Shown here: in pieces, positions 1-9,256 of the stretch | Layout of the letters: every line of letters starts with the position of its first letter | How positions within the stretch are numbered: the first letter of the stretch is position 1 | NCBI GenBank assembly: GCA_017553575.1 | Contig: JAFZKQ010000074.1 | Location: 1 to 64,000, forward strand | Source: Paludibacteraceae bacterium | GTDB lineage: Bacteria; Bacteroidota; Bacteroidia; Bacteroidales; Paludibacteraceae | Direction: 5' to 3' | DNA length: 64,000 nt | Notes under the pieces: generated by a model | Databases searched by the model: none | Seen by the model: the letters and a program-made list of their open reading frames with translations, nothing else | Told to the model about the DNA's origin: nothing | Translations under genes and position numbers: made by a program

Positions 1-220
1 GCAAATGTTATGCCACAAAATTAAGGCTATGTTCCTCTGTATGACAGACAAACGTCAATTTCCGATTTTGTCAGGGTGATGAGATTCCCTAATAGGCCTA
101 TGTGAGATTTTGCCCTCTAAGAGGAGAAAAGAGAAATGCTGCTCTTCACCGAAAGGAGAAAAATTACATTTCCATTTTTTGATAATCACGGCGAATTTTT
201 AGAACTCACCTAAAAGTTAC
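1..220. other. leading intergenic region, no gene seen
   Basis: No convincing reading frame or RNA gene is visible in either strand. The stretch ends in the promoter of the exported-protein gene that starts at 257. The window boundary may hide a feature that begins further left. Confidence 0.5.
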
Positions 221-228
221 TATCTTTG
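221..228 (+). promoter_or_regulatory. -7 box of the gene at 257
   Basis: TATCTTTG matches the Bacteroidota sigma-A -7 consensus TAnnTTTG and lies 29 nt before the start codon. No clear -33 TTTG is visible. Confidence 0.55.
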
Positions 229-256
229 TAATTAGTAGTAGATTCGATATTAAAAA

Positions 257-1081
257 ATGGGTATGAAATTAAAGTGGCTTATCACATCAGTTGCACTCTT
301 CTTCGCTGCAACGGCAACCGAGGCGAAAATCAAACTCAAACTAGGGTTGGAGACCGGCTACCAAATCTATGTGGGTGAACATCTCAAGCCTCAACTGGAC
401 AAGGAGGCAGACGCAGAAGAGGTGAATAACGCCCCATCGGAAGAGACGTTGACCAACTACAACCCCATCTTACCGACTGACGATGAAAGCTATATGCACT
501 GCATTTTCGGCGGACTGACAGGAGAAATCCTTTGGAGACGGGAACGATATGGCATCACCACAGGAGCCCGCTACACCCAATTTATCGACATCTATGACTT
601 CGACCTGAAACAGACCACCAGCACAGACGAAGGGGAGGTGGAGACCTTCCAATCCAAAAAACTGACGCAACGCACGCACTATGTAGGCTTTCCTGTCGAA
701 TTCCGCTTCTTGGCGACAAGGGCAGGCCGTCCATGCCGATTCTACTTCAAAATGGGCAGTTCATGGAACTTCTTGATGGCGACAGACAACTTGGTGAAGA
801 GCCGCGACCCCGAGACAGGCGAAGAGAGTGAAAAGAACTTGTCCGACGTAGGCCGGGAACCCGATAAATTCATAGGGACGCTCTATCCTGCCATCGGATG
901 CCGCTTTTTCAGCTATCGTCCCCACTTGAACGTGGAGTTGCACCTGCCGTCGTTCATCATCAATATGCCCGCCTCTTATTTTGCCCATAACATAGGCCTA
1001 GGCTTGAACGTCTCCATCCAATTCCCGACCGATAAGAAGTCTTACGAGACGTATCGTCAGATGGGAGCTCCCTACTATTAA
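257..1081 (+). CDS. exported protein, probable outer-membrane beta-barrel
   Basis: 274 residues, unknown function. An N-terminal signal peptide is visible (basic start, hydrophobic core about residues 7-20, likely cleavage after TEA near residue 23). The mature part alternates polar and hydrophobic residues (for example LKLGLETGYQ just after cleavage) and ends in strands rich in Phe and Tyr, as in small outer-membrane barrels of Bacteroidota (PorT / OMP_b-brl style). An acidic insertion lies near residues 47-65. The second Met (position 263) is an equally good start. It is monocistronic and converges on the next gene. The barrel assignment is inference from pattern, not from a recognised motif. 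Confidence 0.6.
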   Translation: MGMKLKWLITSVALFFAATATEAKIKLKLGLETGYQIYVGEHLKPQLDKEADAEEVNNAPSEETLTNYNPILPTDDESYMHCIFGGLTGEILWRRERYGITTGARYTQFIDIYDFDLKQTTSTDEGEVETFQSKKLTQRTHYVGFPVEFRFLATRAGRPCRFYFKMGSSWNFLMATDNLVKSRDPETGEESEKNLSDVGREPDKFIGTLYPAIGCRFFSYRPHLNVELHLPSFIINMPASYFAHNIGLGLNVSIQFPTDKKSYETYRQMGAPYY

Positions 1082-1158
1082 TCAGATTAGGTTAAGGGTC
1101 TTCATTTAGATGAGGAGGGATGCCCATGATAAGCATCTTCGAAAAAGTGAACGCAACC

Positions 1159-1632
1159 TTACACTCCTCCCGCACCCTCATCCGGCTCACAGGAAGAATC
1201 ACCCTCTTTATTTTTAGAGGAATCGTCAAAAAATTCAAAAATAAAATAGGATATGCCTCCATATAGGAAAGGCATAGAGGCATACAAAATCCACTCCGAG
1301 GTCGAGGTATCGAGATACTTCGCACCGCCACACGTCAGACGTGGAATCAACCAATTCAACAAGAACAGAAGGGCAGAGCCTGCAAAGATGACCACATAAG
1401 GCTTAATCCGTTTTTTGTTCCGATCCACATATAGGGCTCCAATCAAAGGGAGAAACATCAGCAACAAAAACAGAGCCACGACGGCTATCCAAAGAAGGAG
1501 GCCGCTCCCGTCTCCCAAGCCCCAGTCATAAGGAGCACTTGAGAGTTTAAATCCCGAAACAAAATAAAACAAGGAGAAGATGGAGAGACATACCAATTTT
1601 GCCACCTCCTTTACTGCCTGAGTCTTTCCCAT
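1159..1632 (-). CDS. small multi-pass membrane protein, unknown
   Basis: 157 residues. Four hydrophobic segments can be seen, roughly residues 12-30, 44-66, 79-96 and 113-132. A highly charged Lys/Asp/Glu tail (about 135-157) is probably cytoplasmic. I recognise no family. A -7 box at 1694-1701 on the same strand fits this start. The gene stands alone, converging with the exported protein to its left. Confidence 0.55.
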   Translation of the reverse strand: MGKTQAVKEVAKLVCLSIFSLFYFVSGFKLSSAPYDWGLGDGSGLLLWIAVVALFLLLMFLPLIGALYVDRNKKRIKPYVVIFAGSALLFLLNWLIPRLTCGGAKYLDTSTSEWILYASMPFLYGGISYFIFEFFDDSSKNKEGDSSCEPDEGAGGV

Positions 1633-1693
1633 TGATCTTTATTAGAATCCGTTTAAATTCAAACACTAACGTCTGATTTGACAACTAAGTTTG

Positions 1694-1701
1694 CAAAAAT
1701 A
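1694..1701 (-). promoter_or_regulatory. -7 box of the membrane-protein gene
   Basis: Minus-strand TATTTTTG fits TAnnTTTG. The surrounding TTGCAAAAATAGAGAAAA recurs exactly at 3613-3630 in front of the YD-repeat gene, so the two promoters share an 18-base core. Confidence 0.5.
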
Positions 1702-1737
1702 GAGAAAAAATCAGCCCGCTGAGATGGATGATAGCAC

Positions 1738-1763
1738 GGAAATTTCATTTAACTTTTCTTGTA
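1738..1763 (-). repeat. short copy (C) of intergenic repeat family
   Basis: These 26 bases, read on the minus strand, match 35436-35461 on the plus strand at 25 of 26 positions. They are a fragment of the longer repeat described at 3700-3871 and 35277-35462. The copy sits directly beside the GTCCC-type repeat that follows. Confidence 0.6.
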
Positions 1764-1910
1764 GGGGTGAAAATTGCCCACGGGTTCAGACTCGTGTCTG
1801 TGTTATGCCCCCTTTGGGGGTTGGATGCGCAAGACAACGACAGAGTCCCGGAGGGACGGCACAGAACAGCCATAGGTGAAAACCCATGGTCGGGGTATTA
1901 CAAAACAAGA
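1764..1910. repeat. palindrome-rich intergenic repeat (GTCCC/GGGAC type)
   Basis: The stretch holds several small inverted repeats: CCCCCTTTGGGGG (1808-1820), GTCCCGGAGGGAC (1845-1857) and imperfect pairs around CCCACGGG and CCATAGG...CCCATGG. From general knowledge, phrases of this kind recur between genes in many Bacteroidales genomes. Open frames here lack coding character. Confidence 0.5.
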
Positions 1911-1944
1911 AAAGGATGTGTCTATCAATTCGATAGCCTGCTGC

Positions 1945-3591
1945 CTACTCGTCATAGTAGGTGTAGGTCGTAATTTGGACATCTGCCGGATTTTCTTGCA
2001 CAATAGTCTCCTTTATACTACTCATAGTAAGGATTCCTTCCATCGCATCTACGTATTCGACCATATTCCCCACTTTATCGTATTTAACCCACTTATAACC
2101 ATTATCTTTTCTTAGAGTTTTTGAATCTACCAAATGATTGGTAGCATCATAATGGTTGGTTATTTGGAGTACTACTTCATCACCATTCCTATGAGTTTCC
2201 GATACGAGGTTGTGATGCTCATCATATTGATAATCTATTCTGGTCTCATCTATATAAGAATGTTTATCATTCTGATGTTCCTTGTCATGTACGACAGAGA
2301 GCAACTGACCTTGGTCATTGTAGGTGTAACGTGAGCAGTTTGCCTCCTCAGATTTAGAATAAGAGCACTGGGTCAGAATCTTTCCATTCTTGTCGAAGGT
2401 TGTAATTGAGGTTAACGTATCGATGTTGAGTTTGCCTTTCAGAGAGTCATCCTCCATTCCTTCAATCTTTGTGCTAATCAACTTATTGTCAACCTTTTTC
2501 TCATCATAATAGCTAATAAATGTAAGGGTGTCGTTCCTATATTGTTCTCTATTTAAATGGTCTTTCTCTCCATTTCTATATTTCTGTATATATATGGCTT
2601 GAGTGCCATCGTCATTAAAGTATGTTGTTGTATCTATAATTATTTTGTTCTTTTCGTTGTATATGTATTTACACTCAATTCTCGGGCAACAAGAATACCT
2701 TCTGAAGTAGGTGCGGTTTCCATTTTTGTCATAACGCTCGATGTTATCTAACTCTCCATATACGAATTCCTGCATCGTCTTCTCCCCATCCTTCCCGTAT
2801 TCGTATTTTTCGAAGGTTTGGGTTCGCACTTTATTCTCCCCCGCGTAAATGCACTCGTTAGTGTTTTGACGTGTTAATATATTACCCTTTGAATCGTATG
2901 TGTAAGAGCTTGTTCCACAACTAGTTGAATCATACAACGGCCTACCTTTTGAATCATATCTGTGATAGGAAGTACGCTTTCCATTGTTATATACCTCCGT
3001 CAAATTTCCCCGCTTGTCGTACACATTCCTTGTGCGAGATATAACATTGTAGTATCTGTCCATCGAAATGGTGGCCGTAACTTTTCCATTTTTATCGTAA
3101 TAGACATATTCGTAGTTCGCTATTCTCTTTGATTTTATTGATTCATAAGTAATTGTACAATACTTTCTTCCATTTGGATTGAATAGATGCACAGCATTGG
3201 GGAAGTGTTCTTCACGTAATTCTCCCTTGTCCGAATAGACTCTAATACTATTGCGCATCGGAAATGGTCCGCGACTTTCAACCAATACATATTTTCCATT
3301 GATGATTTCATGCCTCTGGTATGCGGAACTACCCGTTGAGCGATTCTCGTAATCAAATAACATACATCTGTGTTTCTGGTCGAAATATTTGAATATAACA
3401 GTCGTTGTATCTATCTTCTCATTGCCGAGAGTGTCCAAGTATTTACAAACATCTACTGTATGGACTGTTTTGACATTTCCTTTATAGTGGTATGATTGAT
3501 AGAAACCTTGGGCTAAACCACATGACTCGCAAGCCATTGCAGACATTGCCCCACAAAAAATCAATATAAACGTTACGAAAATGTTTTTCAT
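1945..3591 (-). CDS. exported YD-repeat (RHS-like) protein
   Basis: 548 residues from the chosen start. Many degenerate tyrosine-aspartate repeats are visible, such as NVYDKRGNLTEVYNNGKRT, HRYDSKGRPLYDS and YTYDSKGNILTRQ. Such repeats form the beta-shell of RHS/YD proteins, or short cell-surface proteins in Bacteroidota. The N-terminus MKNIFVTFILIFCGAMSA is a signal peptide; a Cys follows (AMAC), so lipidation is possible but the lipobox is weak. Start 3591 is preferred over the longer frame (3654) because the -7 box at 3615-3622 lies between them. There is no RHS core or toxin tip, so this is more likely a surface protein than a polymorphic toxin. Confidence 0.65.
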   Translation of the reverse strand: MKNIFVTFILIFCGAMSAMACESCGLAQGFYQSYHYKGNVKTVHTVDVCKYLDTLGNEKIDTTTVIFKYFDQKHRCMLFDYENRSTGSSAYQRHEIINGKYVLVESRGPFPMRNSIRVYSDKGELREEHFPNAVHLFNPNGRKYCTITYESIKSKRIANYEYVYYDKNGKVTATISMDRYYNVISRTRNVYDKRGNLTEVYNNGKRTSYHRYDSKGRPLYDSTSCGTSSYTYDSKGNILTRQNTNECIYAGENKVRTQTFEKYEYGKDGEKTMQEFVYGELDNIERYDKNGNRTYFRRYSCCPRIECKYIYNEKNKIIIDTTTYFNDDGTQAIYIQKYRNGEKDHLNREQYRNDTLTFISYYDEKKVDNKLISTKIEGMEDDSLKGKLNIDTLTSITTFDKNGKILTQCSYSKSEEANCSRYTYNDQGQLLSVVHDKEHQNDKHSYIDETRIDYQYDEHHNLVSETHRNGDEVVLQITNHYDATNHLVDSKTLRKDNGYKWVKYDKVGNMVEYVDAMEGILTMSSIKETIVQENPADVQITTYTYYDE

Positions 3592-3614
3592 AAGAGAGTG
3601 GTTTCGTTTCATTG

Positions 3615-3622
3615 CAAAAATA
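3615..3622 (-). promoter_or_regulatory. -7 box of the YD-repeat gene
   Basis: Minus-strand TATTTTTG fits TAnnTTTG and lies 24 nt upstream of the ATG at 3591. It excludes the longer start at 3654. Confidence 0.55.
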
Positions 3623-3654
3623 GAGAAAAGACAAGTATACACAATACACAACAT

Positions 3655-3685
3655 AAAAAAAGTTGCGTTTCACAACGCAACTTTT
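3655..3685 (-). terminator. strong rho-independent terminator without an obvious gene
   Basis: A perfect 12-bp stem (3658-3669 with 3674-3685, arm AAAAGTTGCGTT) around a 4-nt loop is followed on the minus strand by a run of T. The CotH gene upstream has its own terminator at 4095-4129, so this one either backs it up, insulates the YD-gene promoter, or ends an unannotated transcript. Confidence 0.7.
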
Positions 3686-3699
3686 CCCTTCATTATGGA

Positions 3700-3871
3700 T
3701 TTGTCTTTTCTTGTATAATTGAAAGTTCTTTCCAATCAGTATCATAGAAGGGAAATTAGGCAGAAGAGATTTTGGCATCAGATTCCAGCACTCCTTTGGC
3801 TGGAAGCCTATGGGGAAGGTGCGCCTCGCAGATTAAAGAGCCTCCAAGGACGTTCTGAATGATTCTACGGG
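3700..3871 (-). repeat. intergenic repeat family, copy A
   Basis: Read on the minus strand this aligns along its length with 35277-35462 on the plus strand. Shared blocks include CCCGTAGAAT, GGCTTCCA, GATTGGAAAGAACTT (with one change) and TACAAGAAAAG in the same order and spacing. It is non-coding as far as I can see. Between 3872 and 4090 I see no gene and no further clear repeat. Confidence 0.6.
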
Positions 3872-4094
3872 TTTTAAATGAGAAAGCCGTGCTCCCTATG
3901 CCTTTATCTGTACCGCAGGCGGAATTCGCTCCCACGACCCCGACCTTGGCAAAAACTGCTCTGCCGTCTCATGACTTCATCACTACTTTTCGACCTGTCT
4001 AATAGTAATTCCTAATTTGGGTGGCGTATTGACGAAGTCAGGAAATAGAATCTCCATAAGAGGCTGAGATTTCCGAATAATCAATCGAACAAAC

Positions 4095-4129
4095 AAAAAG
4101 AAGGAGAAAGCAATGCCCTCTCCTTCTCA
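4095..4129 (-). terminator. terminator of the CotH gene
   Basis: Stem AGAAGGAGA (4099-4107) pairs with TCTCCTTCT (4119-4127). The minus-strand product ends in TTTTTGTTTG. It lies 23 nt past the CotH stop codon. Confidence 0.7.
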
Positions 4130-4151
4130 ACAATATCATAAATCGATTCTC

Positions 4152-7100
4152 TTACTGTTTCTTGAACGTCGTAGTGAAGAACGAACGATCGGAGACAGCC
4201 TTCAGATAGTAGATGCCCGGAGCGAGCTGATCGATCGAAACCCTACACTCCGTTGCCCCTCCCGTACGGGATTGAGCAACCAAGACACCTTGAAGGCTAT
4301 AGATGCTGACTTCCTTAATGCCAGAAACGACATCCTCATTATCAAATTCACCGGTCGTCTTAACCACGATCCAATCATGCGCAGGATTTGGATACAAATC
4401 GATGCCTTGTGGCTCCACCTCATCAGGCCATACACCTATATAGTCGTCCACGCCAACACCAGGGCCAAGAGATTCTTCGCATTTCTCCGGATTAGCCGAA
4501 CCAAAAGTCACAAGGCTACTGCCTTCGCATTCCGAGAAGACCGTCCATGCCGAACCATCAAATTCCCTTCCATAGGAATCATTGGCCTCCATGGAAGAAA
4601 GTTTTATTGAGTCAAGCACAACCACCTTATCCTGCTTATTGTAAGACAATGCGAGGAAGCCTCCGGCTGCAGATATCTTGAAGTCGGCATGCAACGCACC
4701 ACGCCATACACTATTGTCGGCATAGATAATCTTATGTTCGCCCGGCTTGATAATCGTACTCTTGGAGCCGTATGGGAACTGACTCTTCTCCAACTTGTCC
4801 CTATTATCCGACAAGTACATGCCCGCAAGGTCACAATCAGTCGTACCGGCATTGTAGATCTCGATCCAATCAGGATAGTTGCCATACTCGTCTGAATTGC
4901 CCGAAGCGGAATTGTTTGAAGCACAAACCTCGTTCAACTGAAGCATAGGTATCGGCGCATTCGAATTCTTCGAATAAACAGCCGTCATCTCCAAATCGCC
5001 CGTCAAAGAACCTTCAAAGATCTCGTTTGCGTTAGGTGACGTCGAAGAGGAAGATTGGACGCCTGAAAGGGTAAGGGCAAAGGTCATGTCCGCACTGTTC
5101 GCATCATATTGGTGGACTTCAGCCGCAATGACATTCTCTCCCTCCACTAGATCCTTCTTGCTTATAAAGAAGGAAGCGACCTCGTCGTTGAGGTAGTCTG
5201 GCGTAAACGTACCATACGTCACAGTTCCCTTCGGCATATTATAACGCTTCACCTCTTTACCATTCAAATAGATGACAACACCGTCGTCGTAAGTAACCTT
5301 GGCAAGCAACGAATCAAACTCCGTAAGGTCGCTTACCTTGAACTTCGCACGATAGTAGGAAGTGATGTAATGGACAGAATCGCCATCCACCAACTTCACG
5401 GTAGGCGTAATCACTTTGGAGTTAATACCGAAGGAACCAGAGCCCTGCTTCCAAGAGGAAGCATCATAGGAGGTCTGAGCCCAATCCTCACTAGGGATGG
5501 TATCCTTGAAATAGTAGGACCATGTGCTCTTGTCCGTAAGGATTGGTGTCGTAGAGATGGTACTAGCCACCTCCGTTGAAGTAGTCCATTTCTTAAACGT
5601 ATAGCCTACTGGCACCCTTGGCTCCACACGCATGGAGTGAGTGGAGAAATAGGATGTTTTATACTCGCTCGCACCTGTCGATACGTTGTTCAAGATGATG
5701 TTCGAGTTTGGTATCACGTTACCATTTTCATCCTTGATGGCGATACGCAAGGTAACCTTATTACCACCATTGTAATAGGAGCGCAAATGCTCATATACCT
5801 TAGCAGGACGATTTTCGGCAAATCTATTCATTCTATCCCAACCCTGATCCCAATCGTGGCTAATAGGGGAAGCACAGAACTCATCCTTACATTGGGACTC
5901 TATGGAAGACCAAAGAGATTTCAAATTTTCAGGCTTGAAGGTATGATCCAAATGATAAAGATAACGGGTCATGAAACGCTCCCTGAAATCTTGGTTCTCC
6001 ATCAAGTTCTTAAAGATCTCGACAAAGATTTCATTTTTGTTGGCCCAATTGACAGGGTTCTTACCCAAACAGAATTGAATCATGTCCGTACTCTCCTCCG
6101 TGTAATTACCACCACCTTCATAGAGTCCGAAACCGAAATCCACATCATAAACAATCCAACGGAAACGGCCGTTCTGGCGCTCACGCCACAACTTCGTATT
6201 GTTGCCCGGCCAATCGGTATTCACGATATACTGCTCGAATATCTGGTAGTCGATATAATAATCGATATCCATCAATTGCCCTATCTCTTCAAGGAACGTA
6301 GGAGAGGACTTGTCTTTCGACTTCAACGCCTTGATCAACTCCTCATAGCCTTCCATTGTACCACAAGCGGCTGCGACACCCGTCTCGCTGACCTCGATAA
6401 CGTCGAGATCCTCCTGCTCCACGCCATATTTAGCGTAAACCAAATCCTTGTTGCTTCGTGTACGCAAGCCCATCATTCCCTTGTATTCACCATTGATGTA
6501 GTAAGCTACAGGCTGGTAATGTTGGCAATCGAGACCCATGCTTCTTGCGATCTCCTGAAGGAGGGCATCACGGATCATGAAACTATTATAGCCGTTTCCT
6601 CCGTTACGGATATGGAGGCTCTTAAACTCTTGTGGCTCTTTCGACCCAAAGAATGGATATTTGAGGAGGGAGTTTCCAGTCTTCTTAGAGACGTTCACCT
6701 TCAGGGATTTCACCGTATACGTACGGGAACAACCACCGACAACACCCACCTCCGTCTCTTGCGAGAGGACCGTCTTTCCATCTACGATATACTCAAAGTT
6801 GGCTGGTCTCATCCAATCCTGGTTATAATTAGCACTTTGGCTAAGACAGCTTTTCGCTGGATTAGAGATACCATTCGTACCCACAACGCCTATTCCGTAA
6901 GTATTGTCTGAATAATCCTTCTTGCTGATGGCAAGGGAAACAATCGGAACCGTAAAGCCGTTGCAGTTCTTGTGCTTATCATCCATAAAGATATAGGAAC
7001 CCGTCATCACTGCACTGGAGAGCAGTCCTTTTTTGATGGCTCTCGCACGAACCACGATGCTTTTTTGGTCATCCTGCCTTTTTATCTCAATAGGCTTGTC

Positions 7101-7757
7101 ATAGAGTGTTCCATTCTTATCCGAAGGCTCGGAACCATCCAACGTATAGTAAATTTTCGCTTCACTCGTAGTAGACGTGATTGTCAAACTTACCGGCCCG
7201 TCTACAATGCCTGGCTGAGTTCCGAAGACCGGCTTTCCGCAACGTGAACCCAAACTTGCATATGCCGTCGTATTATCCTTTTTCGGAGTAGGCTCCATAT
7301 AGCCCAAATTGCCCTCGTCATCAATACCATAGGAAATGTGGGGAACCATCGCACCATACTTCAGACTACCGATCTCTTTGCCGGAAGCATTATAAAGTAT
7401 CAACGTACCGCCATCCGGATCCAGCTTATAAGGAGCACTGCCATTCTTTTCCTTCTCGTCGAAAATACAGATGGCATAATCATCTGGTTGGACAACACAA
7501 CTCTGGGAAACGGTCCACGACCATTTCTCTGAGCCTCCCTTTTTCAAATTCTTGAATACATATCCTTTGATATCAACTTTAGCATCGCCATCATTGTACA
7601 ACTCTACCCATCCACTATAGTTCGTATCGCTTCCTCGGTAGGAAGAAATGTTGCAGGGCATAAGTTCATTGAGAACAACCTCTGCCATAACACTCGTGGC
7701 ACTCGTAGTCATCAATAACGACAAGAGACTAACTAATTTCAAGTTCTTTTTATCCAT
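4152..7757 (-). CDS. large secreted CotH-kinase / lamin-tail protein with T9SS sorting domain
   Basis: 1201 residues. Visible order: signal peptide (1-25), lamin-tail domain (about 27-165, WVELYNDGD), chitobiase C-terminal-like domain (about 178-255, YYTLDGSEPS), CotH kinase-like domain (about 320-660, with the acidic YDVDFGFG segment), a galactose-binding-like domain (about 785-925), a second lamin-tail domain (about 960-1075, DWIEIYNAG), and a C-terminal T9SS sorting domain (about 1115-1201: IDLYPNPA, then GIYYLKAVS). CotH-family proteins are atypical kinases known from spore coats; in Bacteroidota this combination is a surface or secreted protein of unknown substrate. It is probably exported by Sec, then T9SS, and anchored to the surface. 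It has its own promoter (7842-7849) and terminator. Confidence 0.8.
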   Translation of the reverse strand: MDKKNLKLVSLLSLLMTTSATSVMAEVVLNELMPCNISSYRGSDTNYSGWVELYNDGDAKVDIKGYVFKNLKKGGSEKWSWTVSQSCVVQPDDYAICIFDEKEKNGSAPYKLDPDGGTLILYNASGKEIGSLKYGAMVPHISYGIDDEGNLGYMEPTPKKDNTTAYASLGSRCGKPVFGTQPGIVDGPVSLTITSTTSEAKIYYTLDGSEPSDKNGTLYDKPIEIKRQDDQKSIVVRARAIKKGLLSSAVMTGSYIFMDDKHKNCNGFTVPIVSLAISKKDYSDNTYGIGVVGTNGISNPAKSCLSQSANYNQDWMRPANFEYIVDGKTVLSQETEVGVVGGCSRTYTVKSLKVNVSKKTGNSLLKYPFFGSKEPQEFKSLHIRNGGNGYNSFMIRDALLQEIARSMGLDCQHYQPVAYYINGEYKGMMGLRTRSNKDLVYAKYGVEQEDLDVIEVSETGVAAACGTMEGYEELIKALKSKDKSSPTFLEEIGQLMDIDYYIDYQIFEQYIVNTDWPGNNTKLWRERQNGRFRWIVYDVDFGFGLYEGGGNYTEESTDMIQFCLGKNPVNWANKNEIFVEIFKNLMENQDFRERFMTRYLYHLDHTFKPENLKSLWSSIESQCKDEFCASPISHDWDQGWDRMNRFAENRPAKVYEHLRSYYNGGNKVTLRIAIKDENGNVIPNSNIILNNVSTGASEYKTSYFSTHSMRVEPRVPVGYTFKKWTTSTEVASTISTTPILTDKSTWSYYFKDTIPSEDWAQTSYDASSWKQGSGSFGINSKVITPTVKLVDGDSVHYITSYYRAKFKVSDLTEFDSLLAKVTYDDGVVIYLNGKEVKRYNMPKGTVTYGTFTPDYLNDEVASFFISKKDLVEGENVIAAEVHQYDANSADMTFALTLSGVQSSSSTSPNANEIFEGSLTGDLEMTAVYSKNSNAPIPMLQLNEVCASNNSASGNSDEYGNYPDWIEIYNAGTTDCDLAGMYLSDNRDKLEKSQFPYGSKSTIIKPGEHKIIYADNSVWRGALHADFKISAAGGFLALSYNKQDKVVVLDSIKLSSMEANDSYGREFDGSAWTVFSECEGSSLVTFGSANPEKCEESLGPGVGVDDYIGVWPDEVEPQGIDLYPNPAHDWIVVKTTGEFDNEDVVSGIKEVSIYSLQGVLVAQSRTGGATECRVSIDQLAPGIYYLKAVSDRSFFTTTFKKQ

Positions 7758-7841
7758 AATCCCCTATTCAATTCTATTAACAACATGTAGATGACTGTAG
7801 AAACGATGCAAGCACCGGCTACCCAAGGTCAGTCCTCTACC

Positions 7842-7849
7842 CAAATATA
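7842..7849 (-). promoter_or_regulatory. -7 box of the CotH gene
   Basis: Minus-strand TATATTTG, 85 nt before the start codon. No convincing -33 box. Confidence 0.5.
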
Positions 7850-8138
7850 AATATACACAAAAAAATTTTAATAAACCCTATTTTCAGACAAATATCTCAA
7901 AAATCATACCATTAGTCAAGCCATTCGGCAACAAAGTGACAATTGTCAATTCTTCTTGTCTTTCGACTTATGGTTTCCTATTCAAATTCAAACAGATAAA
8001 TAATTTATTGTGTGATTGACTGACAAACAACAAAATGCGGAAATAATACCCACACAGGATCCACCCACATTTCCACCTTCTTTCCAAGCCGTGATTTTCA
8101 AAAATAACCTATCACAACCTAAGCAAATGCAACGGACC
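7850..8138. other. AT-rich gap between CotH gene and pigment operon
   Basis: Nothing gene-like is visible. The left end is the CotH promoter and the right end lies just past the last pigment-operon gene. No strong terminator was found after that gene; only a short AACGGA/TCCGTT pair overlaps its stop codon (8131-8148). Confidence 0.4.
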
Positions 8139-9200
8139 TCAAATCCGTTCCAATAAAATAAATGCGTGCTCTTTCGCTTGCGATTGATTATAGATCAATA
8201 CCTTTTGAAAATTCGAACGACTTCCCTTCCTGAATGTCAGCACCTCCGGAAGAGATTGGGAGTGCAAAACGTTCGCCGCAACCCATAAAGCGAAGGAAGT
8301 GGAGGTCATATACTCTCCACAAAGATGCTTGTAATAAGCTATCGGAGCCGAATCGGGAACGAGATCCTCGAATTGGCGATAGAGATAATCGTATGTGCTA
8401 CTTCCGTTACGACCTAAAATAAAAAGATCGATCTCTTCCTTCCCAACGGAATGAGCCTTCAAGAAGCGGGACAACTCCTCCTCCACATCTTCAATCGTAG
8501 AATTCTCCCAAAGAAGCGTATGAAGCCCCACCAAACGAGCCATCGACTCCGGCCTGCGCTCGTTGCCCATAATAAAGAAGGCTGAGCCCTCTCCGTTCAA
8601 CGTTCCAGGATAAGAACCTTCGAACAAGTCCAAATTACGGACAGGGGTTTTTCGCCAAAAATCCCGTAGATTATAGATGGTGAAATTATCCGACGTACGC
8701 TCGTCAATTCCGCCCACCAAGACATTTTTCAAGCCCTCGGAGAGAGAAAGCATCGCGTCGCGGAGGGCATTCTCGAACGACAAGAAATGATGGCAGTAGG
8801 TTATGTTGTAACCCGTCAAATTGTTGTGGAGGGCAATCTGTCCCGCCACCGTATTGTGAGCCGAATTAATGAACGGTATAGGAGGCAACGTCTGCTCTCC
8901 ATAGACCTCTATCGAACGTGTAAACTTCTCCAAATCGGCTAAGCATGCCAAACCGGTTCCCACAATCACCGCTTCGGGATTGACATCCGGCAACTGCCGT
9001 CTGCAAATAGCCGTAGCCCCTAAACCCATCTTGATCACATGAGACATACGCCTCAACGCCACCGCATTGATATACTCCTTATAAACGGGCTCCACGCAAT
9101 TCATCGTGAGCGTCTCCTCATTCACCAACGGATGTGTCAGGAAAGAGCCATCGTACGTCAACTGCGGGGATATGATTCCTATGGAATGGATATATGGCAT
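8139..9200 (-). CDS. ketosynthase-like protein lacking catalytic histidines (chain-length-factor-like), copy 1
   Basis: 353 residues, with the thiolase-type fold of beta-ketoacyl synthases but shorter. A Cys (C136, in ITYCHHFLSFENAL) sits where the nucleophile is expected. The motif aligning with KGYTGHTLAAAG of active enzymes reads KHLCGEYMTSTS, so the second His is Glu296. The region of the first His (NAHGTGT) reads ILGRNGSS. It therefore probably does not condense chains alone, but pairs with the true KS encoded just upstream (9257-10444), as chain-length factors and the KS-like partner in aryl-polyene pathways do. A paralogue lies at 18486-19511. It is the last gene of the operon. Confidence 0.8.
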   Translation of the reverse strand: MPYIHSIGIISPQLTYDGSFLTHPLVNEETLTMNCVEPVYKEYINAVALRRMSHVIKMGLGATAICRRQLPDVNPEAVIVGTGLACLADLEKFTRSIEVYGEQTLPPIPFINSAHNTVAGQIALHNNLTGYNITYCHHFLSFENALRDAMLSLSEGLKNVLVGGIDERTSDNFTIYNLRDFWRKTPVRNLDLFEGSYPGTLNGEGSAFFIMGNERRPESMARLVGLHTLLWENSTIEDVEEELSRFLKAHSVGKEEIDLFILGRNGSSTYDYLYRQFEDLVPDSAPIAYYKHLCGEYMTSTSFALWVAANVLHSQSLPEVLTFRKGSRSNFQKVLIYNQSQAKEHAFILLERI

Positions 9201-9256
9201 GTGATTTATGAATTTTGAATTAAGAATTTTGTATTTTGAATTTGGGGTTACGGAGA

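Noticed and set aside
1945..3591. polymorphic RHS toxin
   Set aside because: There is no RHS core cleavage motif or C-terminal toxin domain and no immunity gene beside it; only YD repeats.
3872..3990. tRNA-like phrase (GGAATTCGCTCCCACGACC)
   Set aside because: No cloverleaf could be formed; no acceptor stem or anticodon arm in either strand.
5637..6911. 424-codon plus-strand frame inside the CotH gene
   Set aside because: It lies antisense to a gene with clear domains and a signal peptide, and its translation shows no domain or typical composition.
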